Source: JBGQAS01 sp963699305 (GTDB lineage: Bacteria; Chloroflexota; Anaerolineae; Anaerolineales; Anaerolineaceae). From it: 64,000 bases of DNA. The DNA lies in assembly GCA_963699305.1 (NCBI GenBank), contig OY969431.1, positions 496,001 through 560,000 on the forward strand. The letters run 5' to 3'. Below are positions 46,024 to 55,450 of the stretch, piece by piece; within the stretch, counting starts at the first letter, position 1; the number at the start of each line of letters is the position of its first letter. Both the position numbers and the translations under genes were made by a program. The notes under the pieces are model-generated. The model ran no database searches. It was given only the letters and a program-made list of their open reading frames with translations, and had not been told where the DNA came from.

Positions 46024-49000
46024 ATGTATACTATGTTTACTTTGATTTCTCATATAATTATGCTGGAACGATATCTGGATCCTGATCTCATACATGGCAA
46101 CTTTAAATTTAAACCCAGTAAAGTAACCATTCCCCACAGGCGGACCAACCTGGTTTCTCGTCCCCGGTTGCTGGAATTGTTTAACGATTTATTGGACTAT
46201 AAACTCTTTATTGTTGCTGCTCCTGCAGGGTATGGAAAAACCTCCCTGATCGTTGATTTTGCCAGCAATTCTCCCATTCCGGTATGTTGGTTTTCGATGG
46301 ATTCTTCCGATCAGGATATTCAAAGATTTCTAATCAATTTTGTATCCGCCATCCAAATGAGATTTCCTCATTTTGGTAAAAGTAGCTTGGCGGTCATACA
46401 ATCAGTTGCCAGCGACAAAATCGACTCCGATGTCACTTTATCAATCATCAATAAAGACCTGTTTGACAATGTATCGGATCACTTTGTGATTGTCCTCGAT
46501 GATTACCATCTGGTGGAATCCAGCAAAGCAGTGAATGGGTTCATTAATAACTTTCTGCAGGAAGTCGATGAAAATTGTCATCTCGTAATTGCTTCACGGA
46601 CGTTACTAACGTTGACAGACATGCCTTTATTTGTTGCACATTCGGAAGTTGGCGGTTTAAGCTATGCTGAGCTGGCATTCGATCGGGATGAAATACAAAA
46701 ACTCTTTGAACAGAATAATCACCTTTCGCTTGATAAAGACGAAGCTGAAAAATTAGCCAGGGAAACAGAAGGGTGGATAACTGGTTTATTGTTGTCTTCA
46801 TATGTAGATCGGAAAGGAATTGCCGACCGCTTGAGGGTTGCACGTATTTCCGGAGTGGGCTTGTACGATTATCTTGCCCAGCAAGTCCTAAATCAGCAGA
46901 GCATTCCAATACAAAATTGTTTGTTACAAACATCGCTGCTGGATGAATTTGATGCAGATATCTGTCAGGAAATAATTGGACGCGCGTTGGGTTCCACGGA
47001 TGACTGGGGCGATCTTATCAACTTGTTATTGTCCCGGAATCTTTTTATACAACCATCGGGAATTGAAAAAGTTACTTTCCGTTATCATCACTTGTTCAGG
47101 GATTTTCTCAGAAACCGGATGCTACGCACGTATCCTTCAGACTCTGAAAAAATCCTAAAACGATTGGCGATTAAAACCGAACAGCAAGGTGATTGGGAAA
47201 AAACCTACCAAATCTATATTCAATTAAAGAGCGATAAAGAAATCCCCTCCCTTATTGAGCGCGCTGGACCGGCGATGCTGTCGAAAGGTAGGATTGAAAC
47301 ATTAGAGCAGTGGCTTCGCAATCTGCCGATAGGATTGACATATGCCAAACCTGGTTTGTTATCTTTGCAAGGAGTTGTGTCGGCAACCCGCGGACATCTT
47401 GAAAATGGAATAAAAGATTTGCTTCTTGCAAATGAATTTGACGAAGGCTGGTCTTCTGTGAAAGCTAGAATCCAAAATTTGATCCGACTTATCACTGCTC
47501 ACAGATTGCATGGTGATTTTCAACTTGCGATGCAAGAAGCAAAACAAGTACTGAAATTGGTCGGAATAAAAACCGAATTTGAGGTTGAAAGAGGAGATGC
47601 GTTTTTCAACCTTGGTGTTATCCAACTATTCCAGGGAGATTTGTTTGAATCATTGCAATCCTTTGAAAAAGCCACAAGCATTTTTGAGCGGCTTAAAGAT
47701 TTTGCAAAAATTGTTAATGTGAAGACTCAAATGGCCACAGCGTATAAATCTTTGGGAGAATTTGCAAAAGCTGAGGCAGTTTATAACAATGCATTGGAAT
47801 ATTGCCAAACAGCAGGGAACATTGTTTGGCAAGTGTCCATATTAAACAGTCTGGGTATCCTCCAACAGCTATTAGGGGAATATGAGAAGTCCATACACAC
47901 TTTTGAAAAAGCGCTGGACTATGCTCAAATTTCAAAATTACTTAGGAACCAAGCATATATCACAGCGAGCATCGCCGACTGGTACTATGAAATGGATAAT
48001 TGTTCTGAAGCTAGAGAGTCACTTCGACAAGCAACGATACTCTTGCATCAATTTGAAGATAGATACCTTTCCTACTATATCGATCTTAGCTATGCAGAGA
48101 TCTCCCGATATGAAGGAGATTTCGCACAGGCGGAAAAGTATCTGACTTCTGCAAATCAAAAAGCGTTAGATGGAGGAGCTGCCAGCGAAATCCAGCGATG
48201 CAAAATGACTTCCGGAATTCTTCATACCTCGATGCAACAATTTCAAAAAGCTCGCGAGGAACTCGAAGAATCTTGTGCTTATTTTAGAATTAATAGTTTT
48301 CGCGCTGAGCATAATAAAGCTGCAACATTTCTTATTATTGTCTATGGGCAGTTAGTTGAAAAAGAGTTGATGGAAAAGATGCTCCAATTGTTATTATCGA
48401 CTGTTGAGAATCCTGAATTGGAGATCATGACTGCGACCAACATCCGTATTAGTGCGCAATGGTTAATTCCTACACTTGAAAAAATGGAGAAATCATCAGC
48501 AATCAACAAGCTAAAGATCGTTGTTGAAAGACAACAGAAAAGATTAGCCACGTTAAGAGGAATTCTACGTCCACAACACTCTAATTTACCGATGTCAGCG
48601 GTAAAACTCTCCATAAAATGCTTTGGTAGAACTCAAATCAAAATTGCGGATGCGTTGCTCACCAAAAAGGATTGGCACTCTCAGACAGCTAGAGACATCT
48701 TTTTATTTCTCTTATTAACTCCCAGCGGGTCCAGAAAAGAAACGATTTGTGAAATATTCTGGCCAAAGCTGGATCCAGCCGAAGTAAAAATTAGATTCAA
48801 AAACACCATGTATCGGTTAAGGCGTGCGGTTGGAAAAGAGATAGTTCAATTCATCAACGATACATATTCAGTGAATTTCTCGATAGAGCATGAAATCGAC
48901 AGTGAATTATTCCGATATGCTCTGGAAGCGGGGAAAAAATCAACGAGCCATGATGAACGTTTCAGCCACCTGGAAAATGCAATTCAATTGTATCGAGGAG

Positions 49001-49326
49001 ATTTCCTGACGGATGTAGACTACGACTGGGCAATCCTGGAACGGGAAAATTTACGGCGACAGTATATTGATGCATTGCTGGAATTATCGGAATATTATTT
49101 AAAAATTCGAAAATTCGAAAAATCTTTACAATATGCTCAAAACATCATAAAAGTGGAACCTTACAATGAATCTGGCTATCTCTTATCTATGAGAGCTTAT
49201 TCAGCAATGAAAAACAAATCCGGTGTTGTTCGTCAATTTGGTAAATATCAACGGTTCGTACAAGAACATCTTGGCAATGAAATAAGTCAAACAACACGGG
49301 ATCTATTTGAAGAATTAAGCCAATAA
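46024..49326 (+). CDS. MalT-type STAND ATPase with SARP/BTAD carboxy end
   Basis: 1100 aa transcription regulator. NTPase: Walker A A-P-A-G-Y-G-K-T-S near residue 67-75, Walker B V-I-V-L-D-D-Y-H-L near 160. Then winged-helix and TPR-like repeats (about 400-800; N-x-x-G-I-L-Q-Q-L-L-G-E-Y). The end (about 855-1100) is not a LuxR HTH but an OmpR-like wHTH (K-C-F-G-R-T-Q-I-K) followed by a BTAD, as in SARP regulators. Start is uncertain: ATG 46024, 46033 or 46060. A pair of direct palindromes lies just downstream of its stop, in front of the next operon, which is the obvious candidate target. Confidence 0.88.
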   Translation: MYTMFTLISHIIMLERYLDPDLIHGNFKFKPSKVTIPHRRTNLVSRPRLLELFNDLLDYKLFIVAAPAGYGKTSLIVDFASNSPIPVCWFSMDSSDQDIQRFLINFVSAIQMRFPHFGKSSLAVIQSVASDKIDSDVTLSIINKDLFDNVSDHFVIVLDDYHLVESSKAVNGFINNFLQEVDENCHLVIASRTLLTLTDMPLFVAHSEVGGLSYAELAFDRDEIQKLFEQNNHLSLDKDEAEKLARETEGWITGLLLSSYVDRKGIADRLRVARISGVGLYDYLAQQVLNQQSIPIQNCLLQTSLLDEFDADICQEIIGRALGSTDDWGDLINLLLSRNLFIQPSGIEKVTFRYHHLFRDFLRNRMLRTYPSDSEKILKRLAIKTEQQGDWEKTYQIYIQLKSDKEIPSLIERAGPAMLSKGRIETLEQWLRNLPIGLTYAKPGLLSLQGVVSATRGHLENGIKDLLLANEFDEGWSSVKARIQNLIRLITAHRLHGDFQLAMQEAKQVLKLVGIKTEFEVERGDAFFNLGVIQLFQGDLFESLQSFEKATSIFERLKDFAKIVNVKTQMATAYKSLGEFAKAEAVYNNALEYCQTAGNIVWQVSILNSLGILQQLLGEYEKSIHTFEKALDYAQISKLLRNQAYITASIADWYYEMDNCSEARESLRQATILLHQFEDRYLSYYIDLSYAEISRYEGDFAQAEKYLTSANQKALDGGAASEIQRCKMTSGILHTSMQQFQKAREELEESCAYFRINSFRAEHNKAATFLIIVYGQLVEKELMEKMLQLLLSTVENPELEIMTATNIRISAQWLIPTLEKMEKSSAINKLKIVVERQQKRLATLRGILRPQHSNLPMSAVKLSIKCFGRTQIKIADALLTKKDWHSQTARDIFLFLLLTPSGSRKETICEIFWPKLDPAEVKIRFKNTMYRLRRAVGKEIVQFINDTYSVNFSIEHEIDSELFRYALEAGKKSTSHDERFSHLENAIQLYRGDFLTDVDYDWAILERENLRRQYIDALLELSEYYLKIRKFEKSLQYAQNIIKVEPYNESGYLLSMRAYSAMKNKSGVVRQFGKYQRFVQEHLGNEISQTTRDLFEELSQ

Positions 49327-49386
49327 TTGCAATATATTAAGGATATCGTAGGGTAAATACAAAAAAACAGCCGTTTTTGGGCAAAA

Positions 49387-49422
49387 AAGTAGCCTACTTG
49401 GTAGCCTACCCTTGGTTATAGT
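49387..49422 (+). promoter_or_regulatory. tandem palindromic operator and -10 of the microprotein operon
   Basis: Two palindromes: AAGTAG-C-CTACTT (49387-49399) and GGTAG-C-CTACC (49400-49410), centres 12 bases apart, both containing GTAGCCTAC. The -10 TATAGT (49417-49422) starts 6 bases after the second. No -35 is present where they sit, as in SARP-activated promoters, where direct repeats replace it. AAGGAG precedes ATG 49451. Confidence 0.65.
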
Positions 49423-49450
49423 ATATGAAATCTATAACAAGGAGTCCAAA

Positions 49451-49597
49451 ATGAAAAAGTTTTTCTCTCGTGTCGTTACGTTTGTTTCCTCTCTTGATTC
49501 CACAAAAGTACGTATGATCTTGATGGTTGTTACCCTGGCGTTACTCGTCCTCGGCGCTGCTGCACCTGACGATGGTGGTGGTTTCATCGGAAAATAA
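49451..49597 (+). CDS. 48-aa membrane microprotein
   Basis: Function not known. Strong ribosome site (AAGGAG, 7 bases upstream). A basic amino end (K-K-F-F-S-R), a single hydrophobic helix (about residues 22-40: M-I-L-M-V-V-T-L-A-L-L-V-L-G-A), then a short acidic and glycine tail A-A-A-P-D-D-G-G-G-F-I-G-K that would lie outside the membrane. First gene of the operon behind the tandem operator, 3 bases from the DUF5317 gene. Confidence 0.75.
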   Translation: MKKFFSRVVTFVSSLDSTKVRMILMVVTLALLVLGAAAPDDGGGFIGK

Positions 49598-49600
49598 CAA

Positions 49601-50173
49601 ATGATCATTCTCAGCGCCATCGTTGTCGGATTGGTTGTTGGGTTGATCAGAGCGCTGGTAACGAGGAGGACATACCAAACACCAATTTTACGATATTGGT
49701 GGATGGTCTTTGTAGCTGTAATCCCACAACTATTGGCTTTTTCAATAGCTGGGACACGAACTCTCATACCCGATTGGGCAGCGCGCATAATCCTGGTTAG
49801 TTCCCAGATATTGCTTCTTGGATTTGTTTGGCTGAACCGGCGAAATCTTGGCATGCTAGTCATTGGAATAGGGTTAATCCTGAATTTTGTTGTCATCGTT
49901 GCAAATGGTGGATTAATGCCAATGACACCTGAAAAGCTGCTCTATCTTCGTCCTGATGTAACTATGGAACAGATACCCGTTGGGGAACGATCCGGGTATG
50001 GGAAAGATGTAATCTTAAAAAAGGAAAGCACCAAACTTTGGTTCCTTTCCGATGTTTTTTCTTTCCCTCCAAGTTTTCCATACCGGGTTGCATTCAGCGT
50101 TGGGGATATTGTTCTTGCATTTGGCGTCATTTGGTGCCTGGCAGCACCTGATTATAAAAAGGAGACAGAATGA
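49601..50173 (+). CDS. DUF5317 membrane protein
   Basis: 190 aa. Four to five hydrophobic segments, an N-G-G-L-M-P-M-T-P loop and an extracytoplasmic stretch with G-E-R-S-G-Y-G-K-D-V-I. This matches DUF5317, a family of unknown function seen mostly in Chloroflexota and Actinobacteria. Its stop overlaps the next start (ATGA), so the two are translationally coupled. Confidence 0.85.
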   Translation: MIILSAIVVGLVVGLIRALVTRRTYQTPILRYWWMVFVAVIPQLLAFSIAGTRTLIPDWAARIILVSSQILLLGFVWLNRRNLGMLVIGIGLILNFVVIVANGGLMPMTPEKLLYLRPDVTMEQIPVGERSGYGKDVILKKESTKLWFLSDVFSFPPSFPYRVAFSVGDIVLAFGVIWCLAAPDYKKETE

Positions 50174-50430
50174 TCTGTACAGAGATCCGATCACAGATTA
50201 CAAGTGTTTATAAAGAAGGAGTAACGGAACGGACTGAATTTAGCAAGCTCATCAGTGCGGCCGTGATCAATCCAATTTTCCGCAATTTACTTCTACACGA
50301 CCCAAGGAAGGCAATCGCAGAAGGTTTTGCTGGAGAAAATTTTTACATATCTATATTCGATCAACAAAAAATCAGTCAGTTCAGGGCAAATTCCTTATCC
50401 GAATTTGCACAAAAGATCATGGAAATTTGA
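50170..50430 (+). CDS. 86-aa small protein with NHLP-leader-like core
   Basis: No enzyme fold. Residues 25-60 read N-P-I-F-R-N-L-L-L-H-D-P-R-K-A-I-A-E-G-F, matching the x-D-x-x-F-R-x-x-L-L-x-D-P-x-x-A-L-A pattern of nitrile-hydratase-like leader (NHLP-clan) proteins; the end A-N-S-L-S-E-F-A-Q-K-I resembles their helix-forming tail. Such proteins are known as RiPP precursors or as stand-alone accessory factors. There is no maturase gene here. AGGAG precedes the ATG. The call rests on pattern recall, not a search. Confidence 0.6.
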   Translation: MICTEIRSQITSVYKEGVTERTEFSKLISAAVINPIFRNLLLHDPRKAIAEGFAGENFYISIFDQQKISQFRANSLSEFAQKIMEI

Positions 50431-50459
50431 TCCATCGAGCATCATAGATTGGAAACAAG

Positions 50460-51605
50460 ATGAATCTTCAAGTTACACCCAAAATTGAGAAGAAGGCTGC
50501 CAAACGGGTAAGAACAAAAAAACAGGATGACTTGTTTGGCAGCCCAAGGCTTGGCAGTTTGTTGGAATTTAGCCAACAAATGCTCAGCTCCAAAACTTTG
50601 GGGGAATTATTGGCTGATATTGTCCGATATTCGGTTGAATTATTAAATGTAAGTTTCAGCCAACTTTACACATTAGAACCTGAAGGTTATTTTGCGTTTC
50701 GTATTGGTTATCCATCACCTGAAAAGAATCAACCTCTTAATCCAGATCTCCTAAAGGAAATTCGTGCGAGAGGATATTTTCAGAAAACGGTCATCAATGA
50801 ACTACCAACGATTTTAAGTGTCGACCTAACTTTTTTCGGACTTACAAAACCGTTGAAAGATGATAAGGAAATAAAGACACTTGTGCTTCTACCGATGCGT
50901 GTGGAAGGGAAACCAGTTGGAATTCTATTATTGGGTGAGAATGAAAAGCCACTTTCCAGTTCCATGAAAGGTGAAGCCATGGGCATTGCATTGCTCATAG
51001 CAAATCAAGCCGCCAGTGCCATTCATAGAACTAGGTTGTCCTCCGAGATTAGCGAACAGCAAATGCAGACCGTTCTTGCACTAGCCAAAACGGTTGAGAC
51101 AAGAGATATGTCCATTAGTGGTCATTGTGAAAGAATGGCAGCTCTCGCAGAGCAGATAGCCTACCGAATGAAATGCATGGATGAGGAGAAACGGATCATT
51201 CGTTGGGCAGCGTTATTGCATGACATTGGCAAGATAGGTGTTTCTGACGAGATACTTCTAAAACCAAATAGTCTATCCAAACAAGAATGGAGTATTGTTC
51301 AAAGTCATTCAGAATTGGGAGCGAAAATTGTAGTAAGAATCTCCAATCTGACAGAAGTGGCTGAATTAATTGAGGCCCACCATGAACGATACGATGGTTC
51401 GGGGTATCCAAAGGGGTTGATTGGGGAGCAAATTCCTTTAGGTGCGCGCATCCTTGCAATTGTCGATGCATATGTTGCTATTACTGACGGGCGGATTTAT
51501 CAGAAAGCCCGATCGCATGCCAATGCAATGCAGGAAATCATGAATTATGCTGGTAGTTACTATGATCCGATGGTGGTGAAGGAATTTGTCGGATTATTCA
51601 AGTAA
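50460..51605 (+). CDS. GAF-HD-GYP cyclic-di-GMP phosphodiesterase-like protein
   Basis: 381 aa, soluble. A GAF-like domain (about 30-190) precedes a canonical HD-GYP (about 200-375): H-D-I-G-K-I-G-V-S-D near residue 252 and H-H-E-R-Y-D-G-S-G-Y-P near 305-316, with all expected metal ligands. It should degrade cyclic-di-GMP or a related dinucleotide. GGAAACAAG precedes ATG. Last gene of the operon behind the SARP-type operator, followed by rnpB on the other strand. Confidence 0.9.
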   Translation: MNLQVTPKIEKKAAKRVRTKKQDDLFGSPRLGSLLEFSQQMLSSKTLGELLADIVRYSVELLNVSFSQLYTLEPEGYFAFRIGYPSPEKNQPLNPDLLKEIRARGYFQKTVINELPTILSVDLTFFGLTKPLKDDKEIKTLVLLPMRVEGKPVGILLLGENEKPLSSSMKGEAMGIALLIANQAASAIHRTRLSSEISEQQMQTVLALAKTVETRDMSISGHCERMAALAEQIAYRMKCMDEEKRIIRWAALLHDIGKIGVSDEILLKPNSLSKQEWSIVQSHSELGAKIVVRISNLTEVAELIEAHHERYDGSGYPKGLIGEQIPLGARILAIVDAYVAITDGRIYQKARSHANAMQEIMNYAGSYYDPMVVKEFVGLFK

Positions 51606-51629
51606 GTCAATCTTTGTTTTATAGAATCA

Positions 51630-52031
51630 CACTGGCTGATCTATAAGCCGCATTCTGTCCGGAAAAAGGGTATCCCGAAGGACGGCTTTTTCGTGTGAGA
51701 TCATCTCTCTAGGCTGTCTGTTACCAGACAGCTCGTGCAGCCTACCCGAAGCCCTCAATGACGAGCAGCCATTTGTCAGGACAACCTGACCTGGCTTCTG
51801 CTTGGCCTTGCTCCCGACGGAGGTTACCCAGCTGCCGCATTACTGCAAGCACTGGTAGTCTCTTACACTACCATTTCACCCTTACCTTATTCAGGCGGTT
51901 TGTTTCTGTGGCCCATTCGACAAGTTAAAAAATTCTTCCCTGTCCCGGAGTTTCTCCGGCATCATGCTCTATGGAGTGCGGACTTTCCTCAGCGTAAAAA
52001 TTTTACGTTGCGATCTCCCGATCAGCCAGTG
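51630..52031 (-). ncRNA. rnpB: RNase P RNA, type A
   Basis: Catalytic RNA that trims tRNA 5' ends. On the minus strand the conserved G-A-G-G-A-A-A-G-T-C-C-G lies near the 5' end (about 51983) and the 3' conserved part (A-G-A-A-T-G-C-G-G-C-T-T-A-T) close to 51640-51655. P1 is a perfect 12-bp pair: CACTGGCTGATC (from 52031) with GATCAGCCAGTG (to 51630). Length 402 nt fits type A. The ends are set by P1. Open frames crossing this region are spurious. Confidence 0.96.
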
Positions 52032-52038
52032 TTAATCC

Positions 52039-52067
52039 ATCATAATGGAATGCAGATTATCAGTCAA
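52039..52067 (-). promoter_or_regulatory. rnpB promoter
   Basis: On the minus strand TTGACT (52067-52062), 17-base spacer, TATGAT (52044-52039), then 7 bases to the predicted first base of the RNA at 52031. Confidence 0.88.
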
Positions 52068-52161
52068 TATAGCTTTAACAAGAATCCAATGCGCTTTTAG
52101 TGTAAAATATGCACACCAATATGAGAAAAAGAAATCGCCGGATTCGTTTGAGTTGATATAC

Positions 52162-53648
52162 ATGGGTCTACTTCACAATGCCATTACCGACCTTATTATA
52201 GAAATCCTTTATGCAACTTCAGTTATCTTGCTTGCTTTTGTCGGATTAAACACAGTCATCACTTGTGCGATCTTTATATTTTCACGGAAGAAAGCACTAG
52301 CGCGCCCCATCCCCTCAACACCAAAAAAATGGCCAAAAGTTACGGTTCAACTACCCATTTATAACGAAAAATACTTGGTAAAACGAATCCTGAATGCTGT
52401 AACCAAATTTGATTACCCAAGTGACCGTCTTGAAATTCAAATATTGGATGATTCCACTGATGAATTTACCTCCGATTTGTTGGTAAAACTAGTCGATGAG
52501 TATTGTGATAAAGGGATCGATGTCGTTTATTTACATCGAGAAGGGCGGTTGGGATTCAAAGCGGGCAACCTTGCATTTGGAACAGAACATGCCAAGGGCG
52601 AATTCCTGGCAATTTTCGACGCGGATTTTGTCCCCCGAGCAATTGGTTAAAAGCTACAGTTCCTTACTTCATCGATCCAAAAATTGGATTTGTTCAAACG
52701 CGTTGGGGACATCTCAATTTCAAGCATAATCTATTGACGCGTTTTGATGGCACCATCCTGGATGCTCACCATCTCGTTGAACAGAACGCGCGTTACATGG
52801 CAGGTCTATTTAACACTTTCAACGGATCTGCGGGTATTTGGAGAAAGCAAGCGATTGAATCTGTTGGCGGATGGCAGTGGGATACGATGACCGAAGATGT
52901 GGATATGACATTCCGTTCACAAATTGGAGGTTGGAAAGCCATCTATTTGCCTAATATTGTTGTTCCCGCTGAACTACCTCAAGAAATTGACGATTTCAAG
53001 ATCCAGCAATATCGGTGGTGCAAGGGAACAGCGCAGGTATCGCTGAAATTGATGGGAAAGACTTTGCCAGCGAAATTAAAACCACATGTAAAATTCTTCG
53101 CATTCTTACATTTATTGAGTTTTCTGACTTTTCCATTAATGATCGTCATGTTTTTGCTTGTATTACCTGTTTCATTGTTAAACCCGGATTTCTTAAGGAT
53201 TTTTTGGTTTGCTGCTTTAGTCAGCGTAGGACCGGTGATGCTCTTTAGCTTGGGAAAATCGGAAAATAATCCCAGGTTAATTGATCGATTAAAAGTCATG
53301 CCTGCCTTATTGCTCACTGGCATAGGGATTTCCCTCGTTTGCGGTTTGAGTGTTATCTCCGGCAGTGTTCAGAAGGGTGGAACGTTTATCCGCACGACGC
53401 GTGCTGATCCGCGGATCGGCAGGGAGTACGATAAAGGAAAAAAGAGAATCCTGCGGCTGTTTGCTGTTGGTGAAATTACGATGGGTATTTATTTAATCGC
53501 GACCATCATTATTTTATGGCCGACCGTAGGCAAGTTCCTTCTTCCCTGGCTGGGATCCAGTGCCCTTGGATTCTTTTTCGTAGCGTTTTACCACATGTTT
53601 GAGCAAATCGTTGCTCGAAAAAAGATAAAAGCTGGGAAAGGTTCCTAG
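52162..53648 (+). CDS. cellulose-synthase-like glycosyltransferase (GT2), frameshifted in this sequence
   Basis: About 494 aa membrane-processive enzyme. Start taken at ATG 52162; the frame upstream passes into the rnpB promoter. Two amino-end hydrophobic segments, then the GT2 core: L-P-I-Y-N-E, L-D-D-S-T, D-A-D-F-V-P, T-E-D-V-D-M-T, and Q-Q-Y-R-W (the QxxRW), then four membrane helices. The frame breaks at 52631-52635 (CCCCC): one more C turns F-V-P-R-A-I-G-stop into F-V-P-P-S-N-W-L-K-A-T and continues. Substrate unknown; CslA-type mannans or glucan are options. Confidence 0.9.
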
Positions 53649-53666
53649 TAGCGTGGAGAACAAACA

Positions 53667-55443
53667 ATGCCCTTTGGAATAGGCGAATCTGTCGGACCAT
53701 ATCAAATATTGGAACAACTAGGTCAGGGGGGGATGGCAACGGTATTCAAAGCGTATCATCCCGCTTTGGACAGAGATATCGCAATCAAAGTACTGCACCC
53801 TGCATTTACTGAAGATAAAAACTTTTTGGCACGTTTTCAACGAGAAGCCCGGGTGGTTGCAAAACTGGATCATCCCAACATCGTCCCCATTTTTGATTTT
53901 GCCGAACATGAAGGCAGACCTTATTTGGTTATGAAATACATCAATGGGGAAACACTCAAGGCTTTGTTGTCGAAGAAACGCCTTACTTTGGATGAAACAT
54001 TACCCATCGTTGACGCAATTGGTGCAGCTCTTTCTTACGCTCACAAGCGCGGTATTGTTCACCGTGATATAAAACCCTCCAATGTAATTCTTTCCACAGA
54101 TGAACAAATTTACCTAACCGATTTTGGATTAGCGCGAATCGCCCAGATTAATACTTCCACTTTAACATCCGACCAAATCATTGGAACTCCCCAGTATATT
54201 TCACCAGAACAAGCAATGTCGAAAAGTGACTTGGATTTCAGGACAGATATTTATTCCCTGTGTGTAATGATGTATGAAATGACCGTGGGGAGGGTCCCTT
54301 ACAATGCCGACACTCCTTTTGCAGTCATTCATGATCATATCTATACGCCATTGCCATTACCCCGAAAAGTTTAATCCTAACATCCCAGAGTCATTGGAAC
54401 GAGTGTTATTGAAGGGGCTTGCGAAAAAACCCGAAGATCGATTTGAAAATGTCGTCGCACTGGTAACTGCATATCGAAATGCAATCATCGGAGGAACCGC
54501 AACCCTTAAAACGGGAGATGTTTCAGCCGTTCCTCCAGAATTAAAGTCGACTGGTAATAGTGCAGCTTCCTTTCCACCAATTCCTCAAAAAGATCATCAA
54601 CAGAAAGTTGTGCCACCAGAAGTCCCCAGACGAGAAAAGAATTCTGATAAAGGTTTATTTGCTGGTAGCGTTCCAAAAAAAGGAATGAAAAAACCATGGC
54701 TTTGGATTCTGGGATCCATTGGATCAATTGTTTTGTGCTGTTTTTTGTTTCTTGCCATCGGGAGACCATGGATCAATAAAATCCAAACTTCTCAAACCCA
54801 AACTGCTGTTGCAAAAAACCAAGCCGTTGAAACACTACCAAGTAGCGTTAATCCTGATCTGAAAAAAGCAAATGAAAACCTTCAACAAGCGATTCAAGCA
54901 TGGAATGACAAAAATCTACCCAAGGCGATTGAGCTGCTGCGAAAAGCTTACGAGTCAGCTAATGGGGATCAAGGATTTTACTGGTCTGCATTTGAGCAAT
55001 TAATTTCAAATAATTCATGGCTGTTAGCGGCAATGGTAGCATTCAACCCACTTGCAAAAGATGTTGAAAACAGCTCTCCTGATCGTCTGCTCTTATTGCA
55101 CGAAGTGCTTTATCGGTCAGCAGGAGATAGCCTGGCAGGAGAATTTATTGGTAATAACGCCGATCGACCTTTATTCAAGGTTGCAGTGATCCGGTATGAG
55201 ATGATAGTCAAGAATATCCCAAAGGAAAACACAAAAACTCAAATACAAAATATAAAAAATGATCCGCAAATCAAACGTCAATTTCCAGAAATCCAGTTGC
55301 TGGAGATGGAATTTGCATACATGAATCAAGATAAAGTAACTGCGAACACCATCAATCAGGAAATCCTATCGTCAAGAGATTTACCTATCTGGATCATCAA
55401 CTTTGCTAGAGAATTTCAAGTAAAAATATCAAACATGCCTTGA
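53667..55443 (+). CDS. membrane Ser/Thr protein kinase, frameshifted in this sequence
   Basis: Eukaryotic-type kinase of about 591 aa. Kinase domain residues 10-270: G-Q-G-G-M-A-T-V, A-I-K-V-L, His132-Arg-Asp134-I-K-P-S-N, D-F-G-L-A. One hydrophobic segment (W-L-W-I-L-G-S-I-G-S-I-V-L), then an outer TPR-like domain; no PASTA repeat. The frame breaks at about 54360-54368 (CCCC or AAAA); one base fewer gives P-R-K-F-N-P-N-I-P-E-S and intact subdomain XI. Could phosphorylate the targets read by the FHA proteins at 24201-25391. Confidence 0.9.
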
Positions 55444-55450
55444 GGTGAAA

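Noticed and set aside
51900..52161. Open frames over the rnpB region and upstream of the glycosyltransferase
   Set aside because: They lie in RNase P RNA and its promoter; no ribosome site, no family similarity.
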